In this document: positions 1-11,221 of the stretch, piece by piece
Numbering within the stretch: the stretch's first letter is position 1
Layout of the letters: every line of letters begins with the position of its first letter
Assembly (NCBI GenBank): GCA_903813345.2
Contig: CAIIXF020000011.1
Span: 23,605,754-23,669,753, forward strand
Direction: 5' to 3'
Source: Owenia fusiformis
Taxonomy: Eukaryota > Annelida > Polychaeta > Sabellida > Oweniidae
Length of the DNA stretch: 64,000 bases
Notes under the pieces: model-generated
Told to the model about the DNA's origin: nothing
Seen by the model: only the letters and a program-made list of their open reading frames with translations
Databases searched by the model: none
Program-made: the position numbers and the translations under genes

Positions 1-2
1 CA

Positions 3-905
3 AAGAACTGTCTGTTAAAGAAGGTGTCTGCTAAATGGGTGCCGCATGACTTGACACAGGAGCAGAAAGACCGGCGTGTTAAGGCTTCAAGGGACTTTCT
101 TGCAAAATATCGGAGAGATGGAGATGACTTTCTTAACAAGATCATTACGAGTGACGAATCATTGCTATCATTCTACATCCCAGAGACCACGCAACAAAGT
201 TCATCGTGGAAACATGACAACTCCCCAACACCAACCAAGCCTAAAATAGTACCAGGAATTCCACAAAAGAAACAAATGGTTGTGACATTCTTTGACATTA
301 GAGGAATGGTGTTAACCCATTTTGTTCCCATTGGCCAGAGAATTAATGCCGTTTACATTGCAAAGGTAAGATATCATTTGTTCTAATAATACATCATACT
401 GTGAATTTTATTTTTAAATTAAAGTATTTAAATGTTGTTCACTGTCAATATAATTATAACTCCATGGCCATGATTCAAATCCAAATCCAATCAATGAAAC
501 AACTGGTTTAACAACCATTAAACATTTGTTTTTCAGGTTCTGAAGCGTGATCTTCAACGTTCCCTGAGGAAAAAGCGTCCCGGACATCTGCAGCAGTTTA
601 TCTTGCATTGGGACAATGCCCCTACGCACACTGCAATCCTGACCAGCAACACAGTCCAAACACTTGGATTTCAACAACTTGAACATGCCCCTTATTCACC
701 TGATCTTGCCCCCAGTGACTTTTATTTGTATGGGGAACTAAAAAGAAACCTTAGTGGAAATAATTTTCAATCCTGTGAGGAATTGAAAAATGCCGTAGTA
801 CTAGCCCTACAAGGAATGAGTTCTAATGGATTTAATTCTGTGTTCAAGGAATGGGTATCCAGACATGAGAAATGTGTTGCAAATGGTGGCAATTATGTAG
901 AATGA
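3..905 (+). CDS. Mariner transposase, partial at 5' end, interrupted by an intron-like segment
   Basis: Cut-and-paste transposase of the Tc1/mariner superfamily. The reading frame enters open at the window edge and contains the family motif WVPHDLT near the start. Exon-like part one ends at 365 after YIAK. Part two starts at 537 with VLKRDLQ and runs to TGA at 903-905; joined, they are in frame (phase 0). The catalytic aspartates are visible: TSDES, HWDNAPTHT and YSPDLAPSD. Exactly 34 residues lie between the second and third Asp, the mariner D,D34D signature. The C-terminus NGGNYVE is typical of the family. There are no stops or frameshifts outside the 366-536 segment. Whether it is active is unknown because the N-terminus is not in the window. 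Confidence 0.85.
366..536 (+). other. Intron-like insert inside the mariner transposase
   Basis: A 171-bp AT-rich segment begins GTAAGATATC and ends in a T-rich tract plus CAG. It carries in-frame stops (TAATAA shortly after the donor). Removing it fuses YIAK to VLKRDLQ without loss of a codon and restores the family alignment. Canonical donor and acceptor make a spliceosomal intron the simplest reading. Confidence 0.7.
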
Positions 906-1211
906 ACTATTATTAGTAACTGTGCAATAGTATGATTTATATTGTTGTGAAATAAAATGTTGAGGATATAACAATTTCAGATCTTGTTGATATTTTGAGA
1001 TTACGCATTACACGTTAAGTAATTTGCCCCGGGTTACGCGATATCGGGTTACTATAGCAACCATAATTTCAACTAATGAAATGATTGAATTTCAATCTTT
1101 GAGATGGTAACTCAGAAATGTTGTGGGTACATGTATACCAAATTTCATGAAGATCTGATGAATACTTTTGAAATTACAACATCTTTGACGTTACTTCTGG
1201 ATCACCCTGTA

Positions 1212-2566
1212 TATTGGCACCCCTGGGAGCCAATCTTCCTCGATCTTATGCCATTTCAGGAAAACATGATTTTGTTTACGTCATGTACAGACGTTATTTG
1301 ACAAATATGAGAAATAATTTTAAAATACTTCATTGCCTTTCGTACGAGTATGACATGGTCCCGAAACTTTTAGTATTCAGAATGATTCCATCTCTCACCA
1401 ACTACTTTGTAGCTTTAGTCTCCGTTTAACCACATGTTTTGTCAAATATAGAGAAGTTCTTCCAAAAAATTCAAAAAAGGTTTTCAAATTAAAACTCCTT
1501 GCGAGATTTCAGATGTATTTCATGCGTGTGAAATTATGGGATGTTTTGTAAAACAGTAGAAATCCAAAATTTGTCTGGAAATAAACTGTAAATAGATAAA
1601 TTCCTGGTCAAAAAGACTGCCAGCAAGGGTACTGTCAGCCAGGGGGTTAGTAGGAAGCAGATGGCCCAAACCAAGTGGACAATGGTGGAAGTTTGGTAGT
1701 TCTCATAAAAATACTAATAAAAAGTCATACTATTTCTAGTAATTTTTCAAAAAAACTTGCCGTTCATACTAGTATTGTTTTCCTGAGGATCTGAACCTCT
1801 GATCCTATTTTCACAAAAATATTTTCTCATAAATAATTTGTTGAGCATCTTGAGCCATAAAAAATATTTTGAGCCTACATTATTGGAGCGAAATGTACTT
1901 CTTGTACTAACGTTACTTATTGCTGTAACAAGGTTACTTTTCACATTTTTTTTCTATTTCATTAATTATGGTCGCATTCAGACTTAAATGTCAGATTACC
2001 TGCAGTAAATTAATAATAATTTCTTTAAGGATGTTAAAAATATCCTGATCGTCAATGTGTAGACGTCATATTTATTGGTTAATTACGATCATAAAAAAGC
2101 AATTTCATTCATAGATTAAAATACAATGCTTTATTATATTACTAAGCATGAATGATTTTGATGTACTTTAGCAGTAAGGCTAACATATGATTATTTCATT
2201 GACATTTACATTAGTCTAAAGTTATAAGTTAAAAGTATTTTTGCAGGTATTCTCTAGGAACAATATTTGACCAAGGCTTGCCTATTCTACTCTAATTCTG
2301 TCTTATATTTTCCTAGATTATTCTCAATGAGGAAGTAAAATCTCATAATTATTCTGGAAGATTCCTGATAAACACGGATGTATAAAAAATAAGTTTTTGA
2401 GTTTTTATAAGTAAGCTGTTAAATAGTTTTTATTTACACTTTTCATTTCTTCATAAACTAGTATCATATATATATAAATGCAAAAACACTAAGAAACATA
2501 GATAAATAGTTATCTACTAGACAATAAGTTTTATCAGAAATATATCAATCTTTTGTTATTTTCCAG
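1212..2566. other. Non-coding stretch upstream of the FRS2-like exon
   Basis: AT-rich DNA between the mariner 3' end and the splice acceptor of the FRS2-like exon. Only short ORFs occur and none resembles a known protein. It is probably intron of the FRS2-like gene, because the coding exon is preceded by a splice acceptor. Confidence 0.5.
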
Positions 2567-2596
2567 GATTTGAGGAAGAATGCTGTTGCTATAGTG

Positions 2597-3964
2597 ATGG
2601 GGTGCTTCTACTCTACCCAGAATGCCAATGATACGAACCCACGGATGTTCCGTGTATTTAACGTGGATTCACAAGGACAGGAACTTAATCCAGGGAACAT
2701 CGAAATCACAGACAATGAGCTGATTTTATATCAACGTGGGAAAGAACCAATCAGGTGGCCTTTAAGATGCTTAAGACGATATGGATTTGATGCTGATTTG
2801 TTCTCATTTGAAAGTGGACGCCGTTGCCCTACAGGGCCAGGAATTTATGCGTTTAAGTGTCGTAGAGCGGAAAATTTGTTCAATGTTCTGCAGGAGGCTA
2901 TACAGCGTGCAGGACAGGAGGAGAATACTAGGCCCTCTATGTTGTTTGAAACAGCATCAACGAACAGTCGGCCTGGGTCGATGATTGAATTAGAACAACA
3001 GCAGCATCTGAATGGAGCCTTTGTATCGTCAGAATCCCCCGCTAATGGTAATGTTGGCTACATGCAGCCTCAGAACACTACACAGCCATCATCCCCCCAT
3101 TATGTAAATGGGCATGTTGGTACCACACCAGCTACAACCGCAATCAACCACATACAATCCAATCACATGAATCCAACTGATTTAGATGGCCCCGGACATG
3201 AATATATGAACACTGCGCCTCTACCCATTGCCCAGAAAAACTGGCCAGCTGCTAGGCCTAATGGAAATGGTGTCTCTGCTACTGAAATACTTGTTGATTT
3301 TGCAGAAGAGAATGTACGTGAGGTTCAATCTGACGTAAGGACAATTAATTACGCCATCTTGGATTTACCTCGGAGTACCGAAAATTTATCCTCAACAGGA
3401 GGTGCTACAAAGGATTTACAATATGCTGACCTTGATCGTGACGTGCTTTCTGGGGCAGCAGCCACGTTACCAAAACCAAATACACCGCCAACTGGATCCA
3501 AAAGTTTAAATTACGCTGATTTGGATCACAGTTGTGATGAGGCCGTGGGCCCAACATATGTTAATATAGGAAGTGATGTGAAACCATTGAGTAAAAAACA
3601 GCAAAGAGTTGAGCCTGGGAAAAAATTGACATTGCCACGGCAACAGTCAAGTGACGAACAGCATAGTTACGCCAATCTTGAGATAATCGCATCCAATAAT
3701 ATAAAAAAGGAACAGGGCTTGAAAAAAGTCAACTACATTCAACTAGATCTTGAAAAAGCCAATGATAGTCAGTCAGTTGGACCGAGCACAACACCTACAT
3801 CACCCAAAAGTATGACTTCGGGGCTAGAATCCCCTAGTCGGCGTACAGAAATGTACACAATGATTGATTTCCACAAAACTGAAGCTTTGTCAAAAACCCA
3901 ACGGCCACAAGGTGATGATGCTGGTGCCCGGAAAACACGTCACAATAGTACTGTTGGAATGTAG
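2597..3964 (+). CDS. FRS2: FRS2/FRS3-type fibroblast growth factor receptor substrate (docking adaptor)
   Basis: Membrane-anchored adaptor linking FGF receptors (and relatives) to Grb2 and SHP2. ATG at 2597 gives MGCFYSTQN, with Gly2 and Cys3 suited to myristoylation and palmitoylation, as in the family. An upstream TTG-initiated extension is excluded because a splice acceptor (TTTTCCAG, ending 2566) lies in front. The product is 455 residues. Residues about 15-107 are the IRS-type PTB domain with the family blocks ELILY, CLRRYGFD and FSFESGRRC. The tail is low-complexity with tyrosine motifs: Y169 (YVNG), Y203 (YMNT), Y321 (YVNI) and Y358 (YANL) are YxN Grb2-type sites; Y380 (YIQL) suits an SHP2 SH2 domain; Y252, Y276 and Y306 are repeated NYA-x-LDL-like motifs. 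The C-terminus RKTRHNST matches vertebrate FRS2/3. The coding region has no introns; a 5' non-coding exon must lie upstream. Confidence 0.93.
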   Translation: MGCFYSTQNANDTNPRMFRVFNVDSQGQELNPGNIEITDNELILYQRGKEPIRWPLRCLRRYGFDADLFSFESGRRCPTGPGIYAFKCRRAENLFNVLQEAIQRAGQEENTRPSMLFETASTNSRPGSMIELEQQQHLNGAFVSSESPANGNVGYMQPQNTTQPSSPHYVNGHVGTTPATTAINHIQSNHMNPTDLDGPGHEYMNTAPLPIAQKNWPAARPNGNGVSATEILVDFAEENVREVQSDVRTINYAILDLPRSTENLSSTGGATKDLQYADLDRDVLSGAAATLPKPNTPPTGSKSLNYADLDHSCDEAVGPTYVNIGSDVKPLSKKQQRVEPGKKLTLPRQQSSDEQHSYANLEIIASNNIKKEQGLKKVNYIQLDLEKANDSQSVGPSTTPTSPKSMTSGLESPSRRTEMYTMIDFHKTEALSKTQRPQGDDAGARKTRHNSTVGM

Positions 3965-4440
3965 GCGATATTCAGTAATGACTGATGAAATGTCTCAATA
4001 TTCTTGAGTGTAGTCAATATTCAGTAATGACTATTGGAATATAACTCAATATTTATGAATGTAGTCAATATTTGGTAATGACTTGGAATATAGTCCATAT
4101 TCTTGAGTGTAGTCAATATTCAGTAATGACTATTGGAATATAACTCAATATTTATGGATGTAGTCAGTATTTGGTAATGACTTGGAATATAGTCCATATT
4201 CTTGAGTGTAGTCAATATTCATTAATGACTATTGGAATATAACTCAATATTTATGGATGTAGTCAGTATTTGGTAATGACTTTGAATATAGTCAATATTC
4301 TTGAGTGTAGTCAATATTCAGTAATGACTATTGGAATATAACTCAATATTTATGGATGTAGTCAGTATTTGGTAATGACTTTGAATATAGTCAATATTCT
4401 TGAGTGTAGTCAATATTCAGTGACTACTGTTAGAATGTAT
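3965..4440. repeat. 99-bp tandem repeat in the FRS2-like 3' UTR
   Basis: The block beginning TTCTTGAGTGTAGTCAATAT recurs at 4001, 4100, 4199, 4298 and 4397, an exact 99-bp period for about 4.4 copies. It starts directly after the stop codon, so it lies in the 3' UTR if the transcript extends that far. Each unit carries several short GTAATGACT / AATATTC motifs. Confidence 0.9.
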
Positions 4441-4639
4441 TCAGTAATTACAATCAAGCAGATTGTAAAGAAATTCCATAGCATAAGAAACATAATTCGA
4501 TTATAGAGAGTAATTTTATGGGAAATGCCTCACAAGAGAGACATTAAGGTGCTGTGCGCTAAATAAGCATAAACCTACGTAAACCTCAGTTATATCCTAA
4601 AACCACCATTTTTAACTCAAAGGCTTCGATAGTGTGAAA
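4441..4639. other. Non-coding region, no feature recognised
   Basis: Likely remainder of the FRS2-like 3' UTR. I see no canonical AATAAA here. Confidence 0.4.
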
Positions 4640-5580
4640 AGTCTTATTTTTTTAGCTCACATGTTGAGCTATTGCAGTCACTCACTTGTCCGTCTGTCTG
4701 TTTGTCCGTCCGTCTATCTGTCCGCCCTTCTGTCTGTCCCTCTGTTAACAATTGGCCCGTTTTAAAACCTCTGTCAATTGGATTCCCGTTTTACAATATT
4801 TTTGTTCAACATCAATATAGAAAAGCCCCTATGACTCCTGGTTCAAAAGCTCGCCTATTTTGAAAATGGCTGCCATTTTTGTCTTGCGAAATTCACTTTT
4901 GGACCATTTCGTCTAAAACCTCTGTCGATAGTATTCCCGTTTTAAGCTTTTTTGTTCAACATCAATACAGAAAACTCCCCTATGACTCCTGGTTCAAAAG
5001 CTCGCCTATTTTCAAAATGGTCGCCATTTTTGTCTCGTGAAATTCACTTTTTGCCCATTCCCTAGCTTTACGAATAATTTCAGGTGTCCTGCATTGTAAA
5101 AAGCCATGTCACTGTAAGGAGTAGTTGTATAAAATAACTTTGTTACAAAAAATTGGCAATCATCTTTCAGCCATTCATATTTTCAGCCATTTTAGTTAAC
5201 ATTGATTTGTCCATCTGTCTCGTGAAATCCACTTTTGGACTATTTGCTTTAAAACCTCTGTCGATAGGATTCCTGTTATAACTTACTTTTGTTCAACATC
5301 AATACAGAAAACTCCCCTATGACTCCTGGTTCAAAAGCTCGCCTATTTTCAAAATGGTCGCCAATTTTTGTCTTGCGAAATTCACTTTTGGCCCATTTTC
5401 TAGCTTTACAAATAATTTCAGGTGTCCTGCATTGTAAAGAGCCATGTCACTGTAAAGAGTAGTTTTATGAAATAATTTTGTTACAAAAAACAGCAAAAAA
5501 TTATATCTGTTTTTTTTAAATTTCCTGCCATTTCAACTATCATTCACTTTTGAGCAACACCATGTGAGCCCCCAGTACCC
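4640..5580 (+). repeat. Interspersed repeat with AGCTCA head and GTCC-rich microsatellite
   Basis: It starts with TTAGCTCACATGTTGAGCTATTG followed by a CTGTCTGTCCGTCC-type microsatellite (about 4680-4745). Three diverged internal repeats follow (about 4750-4890, 4905-5060, 5215-5390), each containing CCCCTATGACTCCTGGTTCAAAAGCTCGCC and an AAAATGGTCGCCATTTT palindrome. It ends near CACCATGTGAGCC. Elements with this head are abundant in bivalve and other lophotrochozoan genomes; the class is uncertain. Confidence 0.65.
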
Positions 5581-5844
5581 AAGGTACTATTTATTTCTTT
5601 ATTTTTAATGGCAATTAATCTATACATTTATTAGTGCAAATATTTGAACTAACAATACTATACTGGCCAGTGGCTAGTGCAAATAATGAATGGTCTGTAA
5701 TATATTTTATAGGATTTACTAACAATTATAATGTGTAATACTGTCATATGTCCTTCTCCTATTGAGTTGGACAAATATACAAATTAAGGTGTAATGAACT
5801 AAGTTAAAGTCTTCAGTGTTATTCTATGTTCGATTTGTGATATT

Positions 5845-5985
5845 GAGACCTAATATCACCAAGGATTGTGGGAAATTAAAAGTCATTGATAAAAATGTTT
5901 TATTGTGAAAAAGATGACTCCCACAAGACCTTATATCATCAAGGATTGTGGGAAATCAAAAGTCATGGATGAAACATATTTTATT
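5845..5985. repeat. Two-copy diverged direct duplication of about 86 bp
   Basis: The block AAGGATTGTGGGAAATTAAA followed by AGTCATTGAT recurs about 86 bp later with a few changes (AAGGATTGTGGGAAATCAAA followed by AGTCATGGAT). No coding potential. Confidence 0.6.
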
Positions 5986-6224
5986 GGCACACATAAGTTC
6001 TCAAAATAATATTACACTTAGTTATATAGCCTTCAAAATAAGGTGGCATATCCAAAGCACAGGATGGGTCAAATAACATCCATATTTGTAATATTTGACA
6101 ATAACCTTTTTAATAATTCATATAGAAGCATTAGTACGGTGCAAGTTGAGCCCAAAAATTATAGAATTTGTACAATTATTGAATTTATTGAAATACAAAT
6201 ATGATTTAAATAATAGTAGTTAAT

Positions 6225-6538
6225 TACAGTAAATTGCTTGAATTTGACAGCCATTTTAATTTGGCTGAATTGGCAGACTGATACAAACCGCCAAATTAAG
6301 TCTTAAGCCAATATTTTGAAAAAATCAATGGGACCTTAAGTCTCATTTTATTACATTTTAGCTCATACATGAAGGTAAACCTCCCTTTGTCACCCAATAG
6401 TAACCTGGTCATTTGGCTTCCTAGCGTACCCTTCAATATCTATATTTTATTGATGGGTCAATCCACCAAATTAAATAGCAGCCAAAATTTGTCCAATCTG
6501 CCAAATTAAATAGCACCAAATTAAAGCAATTTACAGTA
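6225..6538. mobile_element. Palindromic MITE, family A copy 1
   Basis: Terminal inverted repeats TACAGTAAATTGCTT-AATTTG (left) and the complement of AAATTAAAGCAATTTACAGTA (right) flank a 314-bp element. The interior repeats CCAAATTAA blocks in both orientations. No ORF. A related copy is at 47962-48224. Confidence 0.7.
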
Positions 6539-9500
6539 TGACATTTTGGCGTCGAATGTATAATTAATTGCTGCATTTCCTGAAAGAATATGTTTGATAT
6601 CTGTGCATTATAAAAAAGATATTGCAAAATAAAAATATGGATTTTTGGCCCACCCTGTAGAAAAGTGGCTGTATGAATTGTAAACATGAGAAATCACGAT
6701 TTACATCAATAATAATGAGAGGCAGTAATCCTATGGGGTTAATTTGTTAGACTCTCCATATGAAACTAGTAATAAACTTAACATTGTGCAATTTCTAAGA
6801 ATCAATACTTTCAATATTAAATTTCTAGGAATCAATTTTTGTCATATTTGCAATAACTGATTAAATATGACAATTTATCGAGCAATTTGGAATGGAATTG
6901 TCAATTTCCTTCCTGCAGATAATCTGCCATTTGGTAGATCTATGTAAAACAGTGCAAAACGGTTACAGCAAAAAGTGTCACAATTTGTTCCAATAATCAT
7001 GAAAAAACAGTGACTACGAGGTTTAACCACTCTTAATGCACACATTTGAGAGTTGAACATACTGTGCAAAGATGATGGTATTGTTTCACCCCCATCTACT
7101 ACCCAACTGTATTAGACAGAGATTGAGGGAGGAGGTAGCTTTATGCACTCCTCTCAATATCAAATATTTGCATATGATCAATAATCTACTTTTCTTTCTG
7201 CGTTGAGGAAATAATAAGGGGTTACTAAAACCTGGTTAAGCTGACATCTGCAGGATTTAATAAATATCATAAAGTATCATTAGACGCAACTATGCAGGAT
7301 ATTGATTTGATTCACATCAAGGGACCGCTATTTTGTTTTCATATATCTTGTTGCTGTTTCTTTGCGAGCTCATATACTATGTAATATGTCTTACAGGGTA
7401 ACACAAAATCCAACCCAGTGGTGTCTACATCCTTTACTTATATTGTAAGTAACTGTCTTGTGAAAATGGGGCAATACTCATACTACCTATATTTCTATCA
7501 TGAATGGTCTAAATAACGGAGTGATTTGACAAAATATTTTTGTTCTCTGGGATTTGCTCCTCTGGGGAGATGCTTCTTTATATCTAGTTTGCGCAATTTT
7601 CACAGTTCCAATTATGAAGAATTCTGAGAATATCTGAGCGGTGCTAACTATCTGTTACCCAAGATACTTTTACTATTTTTGAACATTATGAGGTAGAAAT
7701 AGTCAGAAAATAGTTTTATTGTGATGATGTTAGGCGATTGGCATCCACCAATGGTCAATGTCATAAATGGCAGGTGGTGACTTATTGCATGATAATGTCT
7801 TGTTTCAAAATGCCAGGAGTTAGCAATTTATTCACAAATGATCCAATTTACAAAGATCAAGAATTTGGGGTCTAATAACAATACTTCTGAAAGCTGGTTC
7901 ACTTCTGCTTATTAAGTCTTCAACTGCTTCCTTATTTGATCAGACAACTCTAATTTCTTTTCAGATATAAACAGGAGATTGTGAGGGACAAAATGCATTA
8001 TTTTGAACTAAATCCCAGTTTCATTTTTCTAGTTATGTTGCAACCACAAGTGGTGACATATTGTTATCAACTTTTTGTGGACAGTGTTTAGCGGTTGATG
8101 ATCTGTGTTTAGCATCTGTAACAAATGGCAGGTAGTGACATTTCGCATTTTGCCTTGTTATTAAATAAATTTTGCCTTCAATATTACGCACTACAAAATT
8201 AGAGAAATACTATATGACATATGTCATGCTCTAAGGCATAACAGGATGTGTTTCCTCCAATAACACATTACATCTAGAATACTTTTAAGACATATTTAAA
8301 TAAAATACAGTGTTATTCTAGCTGGCATTATTTCTCCAATCATGAATTCAAATACTGTGTACAGTGAAACTTTCAAGTGGGACTGTACCTTTATAATAAT
8401 TAGAATGCTTTTCACAGTCTTGTGACCTGTTGACTAATTGTAAGACAAGGCATTAATGTGACAAAATGTCACCACCAAGTTTGAAATTGCAAATGGTTAC
8501 AAGTGTGACTAGATAACAGCAACGCCAAAGCGTAGCAAATCCCATCGAACAGCCATGGCTGGAATTTTTACAAACAAAGTATATAGCAAAAATTGCAGCC
8601 ATTTTTCAAAATGACCACCTTCTACCACAAGTGACAGACAGTGTGCAGTGCTTATATTCACATACCAAATATGAACAGAATCGCTCCACTACTTTTTGGG
8701 TTATAGGATAAAATGGCGGCCCTCCGAACTTCGTTTGATGGGATTACAACAGTTACGGAACCAAATGCTGGGCACCCCCAACAGTCACAAACAAGGCACT
8801 AAAATGGAAATTGTTGCACATTGTATGTGCAAGAAAATCTGGCAACAACATTTTTTATACATGTGAAGAATATATTTTACTTTTAAATAGTTACATAATC
8901 AATTAACTTTGGCTATTTACAATAATATTTACATGAAAGCCAATGTGCTCTTACATTCATATTGGCCCATTATTTGTCATTCTTTGGTATGTTGCACATT
9001 TTCTCTTCAAGGCTGAAACCCCTTAAAATTGAACATTGTTTTTACAACTGTTTATAGTCTATAACTTTTTTGTTGTCTGTAACAACTGGCAGCTGTTGAT
9101 ATTTTACATGTTAATGCCTGGTTTCCTTTTAAATTAATATATATACACATGTCGGATATGTTTATGGTATATCTGATTTTATATCTATGTGCATCAAGTC
9201 ATGTTACAATATTAATGTGTGAAAATTATCCATTTTTTTACTTCACTTTTTTGCTATAACATATGTTGCTACAGGCACGTGGATTTCAAGAAAATATGAG
9301 ATTTAACTTGAATCTGGATTTTGAAATGCTGATTGCGATTGCCACGACAACTGTGATAGTGATAATATCGCTATAACAACAGCCCACAACATATCCCACT
9401 GGTGGTTTTATAAAAACTAAACCTAAATGAGATATAACAAAAACTACAGTACAACAGATTTACATTATTATTTACAATATACTGATTCAGTATATACAAT

Positions 9501-10502
9501 ATAATACTTTTGTACAGTAAGAGTAATCATTTTCATCAATTCAGTTTATGTACATGTGTCTCTAAACTGTTGAACTGGTTCTCATTCGTAAAATTATTTA
9601 AATAAATAGATGTCACCGAGATGATTCATGTGCCCCAGAAAGGGGTACTTTTATTGGGATGTCATTTTTGTTACTTATACATTCAATATTTTTTAACCAA
9701 AATTCACGCTCAATGAAATTGCCTTGATCAGTACTAACACTCTTTATCAAAATTATTGGGACTAGTATTAACTATATAATGGCAAGCCAATGTGTAGGAA
9801 ATCCCACTGAACGTGTAATACAAGTCAGATTAAATTATATACTGTTATTAAATTAAACTCAAACTAAAACAAAAAAGCCAATAATGGCACATATGATCAT
9901 AATAAAAATTGTCTCCATTTTTCAAAATGGCTGCCTTATTGAGCAAATTGAGAAAATGTTTCATGCTTCAAACTAACTGAATCATCTGTTACTTTTGAAG
10001 TTATAGCAAAAATGATATCACAGGGACCTCCCCATGTCACTTTTAGCCACCTGGAGATATCGCGAGCGCTGCTTTTTTCAGACTTTGCACCCATTTTTTT
10101 GGGGGGGGAACACTGCATTATGTGATATTTGTGGCCACCATTTTTCAAAATTAATGTAAGTTGTCAAAAAACGTATCTAAGAAATTTGTAACAAAAATAC
10201 TGTAAAATGGACACTATTAAAAATAGCAGTTATTTTTAAACAAATAGCCATTTTGAAAATCAACTTTCAGCCAGAGCTTGTACTCACATGGCATATTATG
10301 TACATCATATCAAAAGTTTTGGGCTGACAGTGTTTGAGTTATTGCAGGACAGATTGCATTCTCTATATTCCCCAAATAGACAATGTTCAATGGGATAAAT
10401 TCGATATTTTCCAAGTCTTTATTCCTTGGTGTTAAGCATTCTAGATCAGCCTTTAATATCAGATATTAACAGATACTATCATGACTATCGCCAACAGTTC
10501 TA
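6539..10502. other. Intergenic repeat-rich region between FRS2-like and cryptochrome genes
   Basis: No coding sequence recognised. It holds four diverged pieces of a dispersed repeat (7765-7806, 8040-8160, 8442-8480 inverted, 9055-9133) with the core AAATGGCAGGTGGTGACA and TTAATGCCTTGTTT. Two stretches (about 8510-8750 and 9770-10150) resemble each other, with phrases such as TTTTTCAAAATGGCTGCC and ACCAAATATGAACAGAATCG. Confidence 0.5.
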
Positions 10503-10508
10503 TTTATT
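10503..10508 (-). terminator. Candidate poly(A) signal downstream of the cryptochrome gene
   Basis: AATAAA on the minus strand (TTTATT on plus), below the 117-bp repeat array. Each repeat unit also contains AATAAA, so the site actually used cannot be decided from sequence. Confidence 0.35.
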
Positions 10509-10639
10509 TTCCACTTGATAAAGTGATGTCCAGCTCCTATATCACTTAAGAGGGTTACTTTCACCCCTAATGAGCAACCATCACATTCAACCCTGCTGTG
10601 GAATTTAAGGGCCATATCTGCCATATAGAATCTGATTTT

Positions 10640-11221
10640 AGCACCAAATGGGTCACTGATGTAGATTGTCCCATGCTAAACTGGCTGGTATGTTTGTTTA
10701 TTACTGGTACTCCCTCTGGGTAGTTCAGCCCTAGGGTCAGGGTGTTCATCATATATAGCACCAATTGGGTCACTGTTGTAGATTGTCCCATGCTAAACTG
10801 GCTGGTATGTTTGTTTATTACTGGTACTCCCTCTGGGTAGTTCAGCCCTAGGGTCAGGGTGTTCATTACATATAGCACCAATTGGGTCGCTGTTGTAGAT
10901 TGTCCCATGCTAAACTGGCTGGTATGTTTGTTTATTACTGGTACTCCCTCTGGGTAGTTCAGCCCTAGGGTCAGGGTGTTCATTACATATAGCACCAATT
11001 GGGTCACTGTTGTAGATTGTTCCATGCTAAACTGGCTGGTATGTTTGTTTATTACTGGTACTCCCTCTGGGTAGTTCAGCCCTAGGGTCAGGGTGTTCAT
11101 TACATATAGCACCAATTGGGTCACTGTTGTAGATTGTCCCATGCTAAACTGGCTGGTATGTTTGTTTATTACTGGTACTCCCTCTGGGTAGTTCAGCCCT
11201 AGGGTCAGGGTGTTCATTATA
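10640..11221 (-). repeat. 117-bp minisatellite (about 5 copies) overlapping the cryptochrome stop codon
   Basis: Nearly identical 117-bp units run from inside the last coding exon into the presumed 3' UTR. The first unit on the minus strand encodes the last cryptochrome residues ([13 protein letters not shown] to TYQPV-stop). Every later unit repeats that text with its stop. Each unit contains AATAAA (within the SNK codons). Read in another frame, the whole array stays open for 216 codons with a 39-residue repeat; this is a by-product of 117 being divisible by 3, not a separate gene. Confidence 0.92.

Larger units (their letters stand above)
1..1211 (+). mobile_element. Mariner-family DNA transposon, 5' end outside the window
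   Basis: The body encodes a mariner transposase catalytic region (positions 3-905), followed by an AATAAA at 951-956 and a 3' non-coding stretch. It ends at about 1211 with CTGGATCACCCTGTA, the mirror of the classical mariner terminus TACAGGGTGATCC next to a TA target site. The 5' inverted repeat and the N-terminal DNA-binding part lie before position 1, so integrity of the whole copy cannot be judged. Confidence 0.85.

Noticed and set aside
2570-2596. N-terminal extension of the FRS2-like protein
   Set aside because: It starts at TTG just after a splice acceptor, and would bury the MGC myristoylation start at 2597, which the family uses.
4672-4863. Short ORF with CPSVCLSVRLSVRPSV
   Set aside because: It is a translated GTCC/GTCT microsatellite inside an interspersed repeat.
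10567-11217. 216-codon minus-strand ORF with a perfect 39-residue repeat
   Set aside because: It is the shifted frame of the 117-bp minisatellite at the end of CRY. The real CRY frame runs through the first unit in a different phase and stops there.
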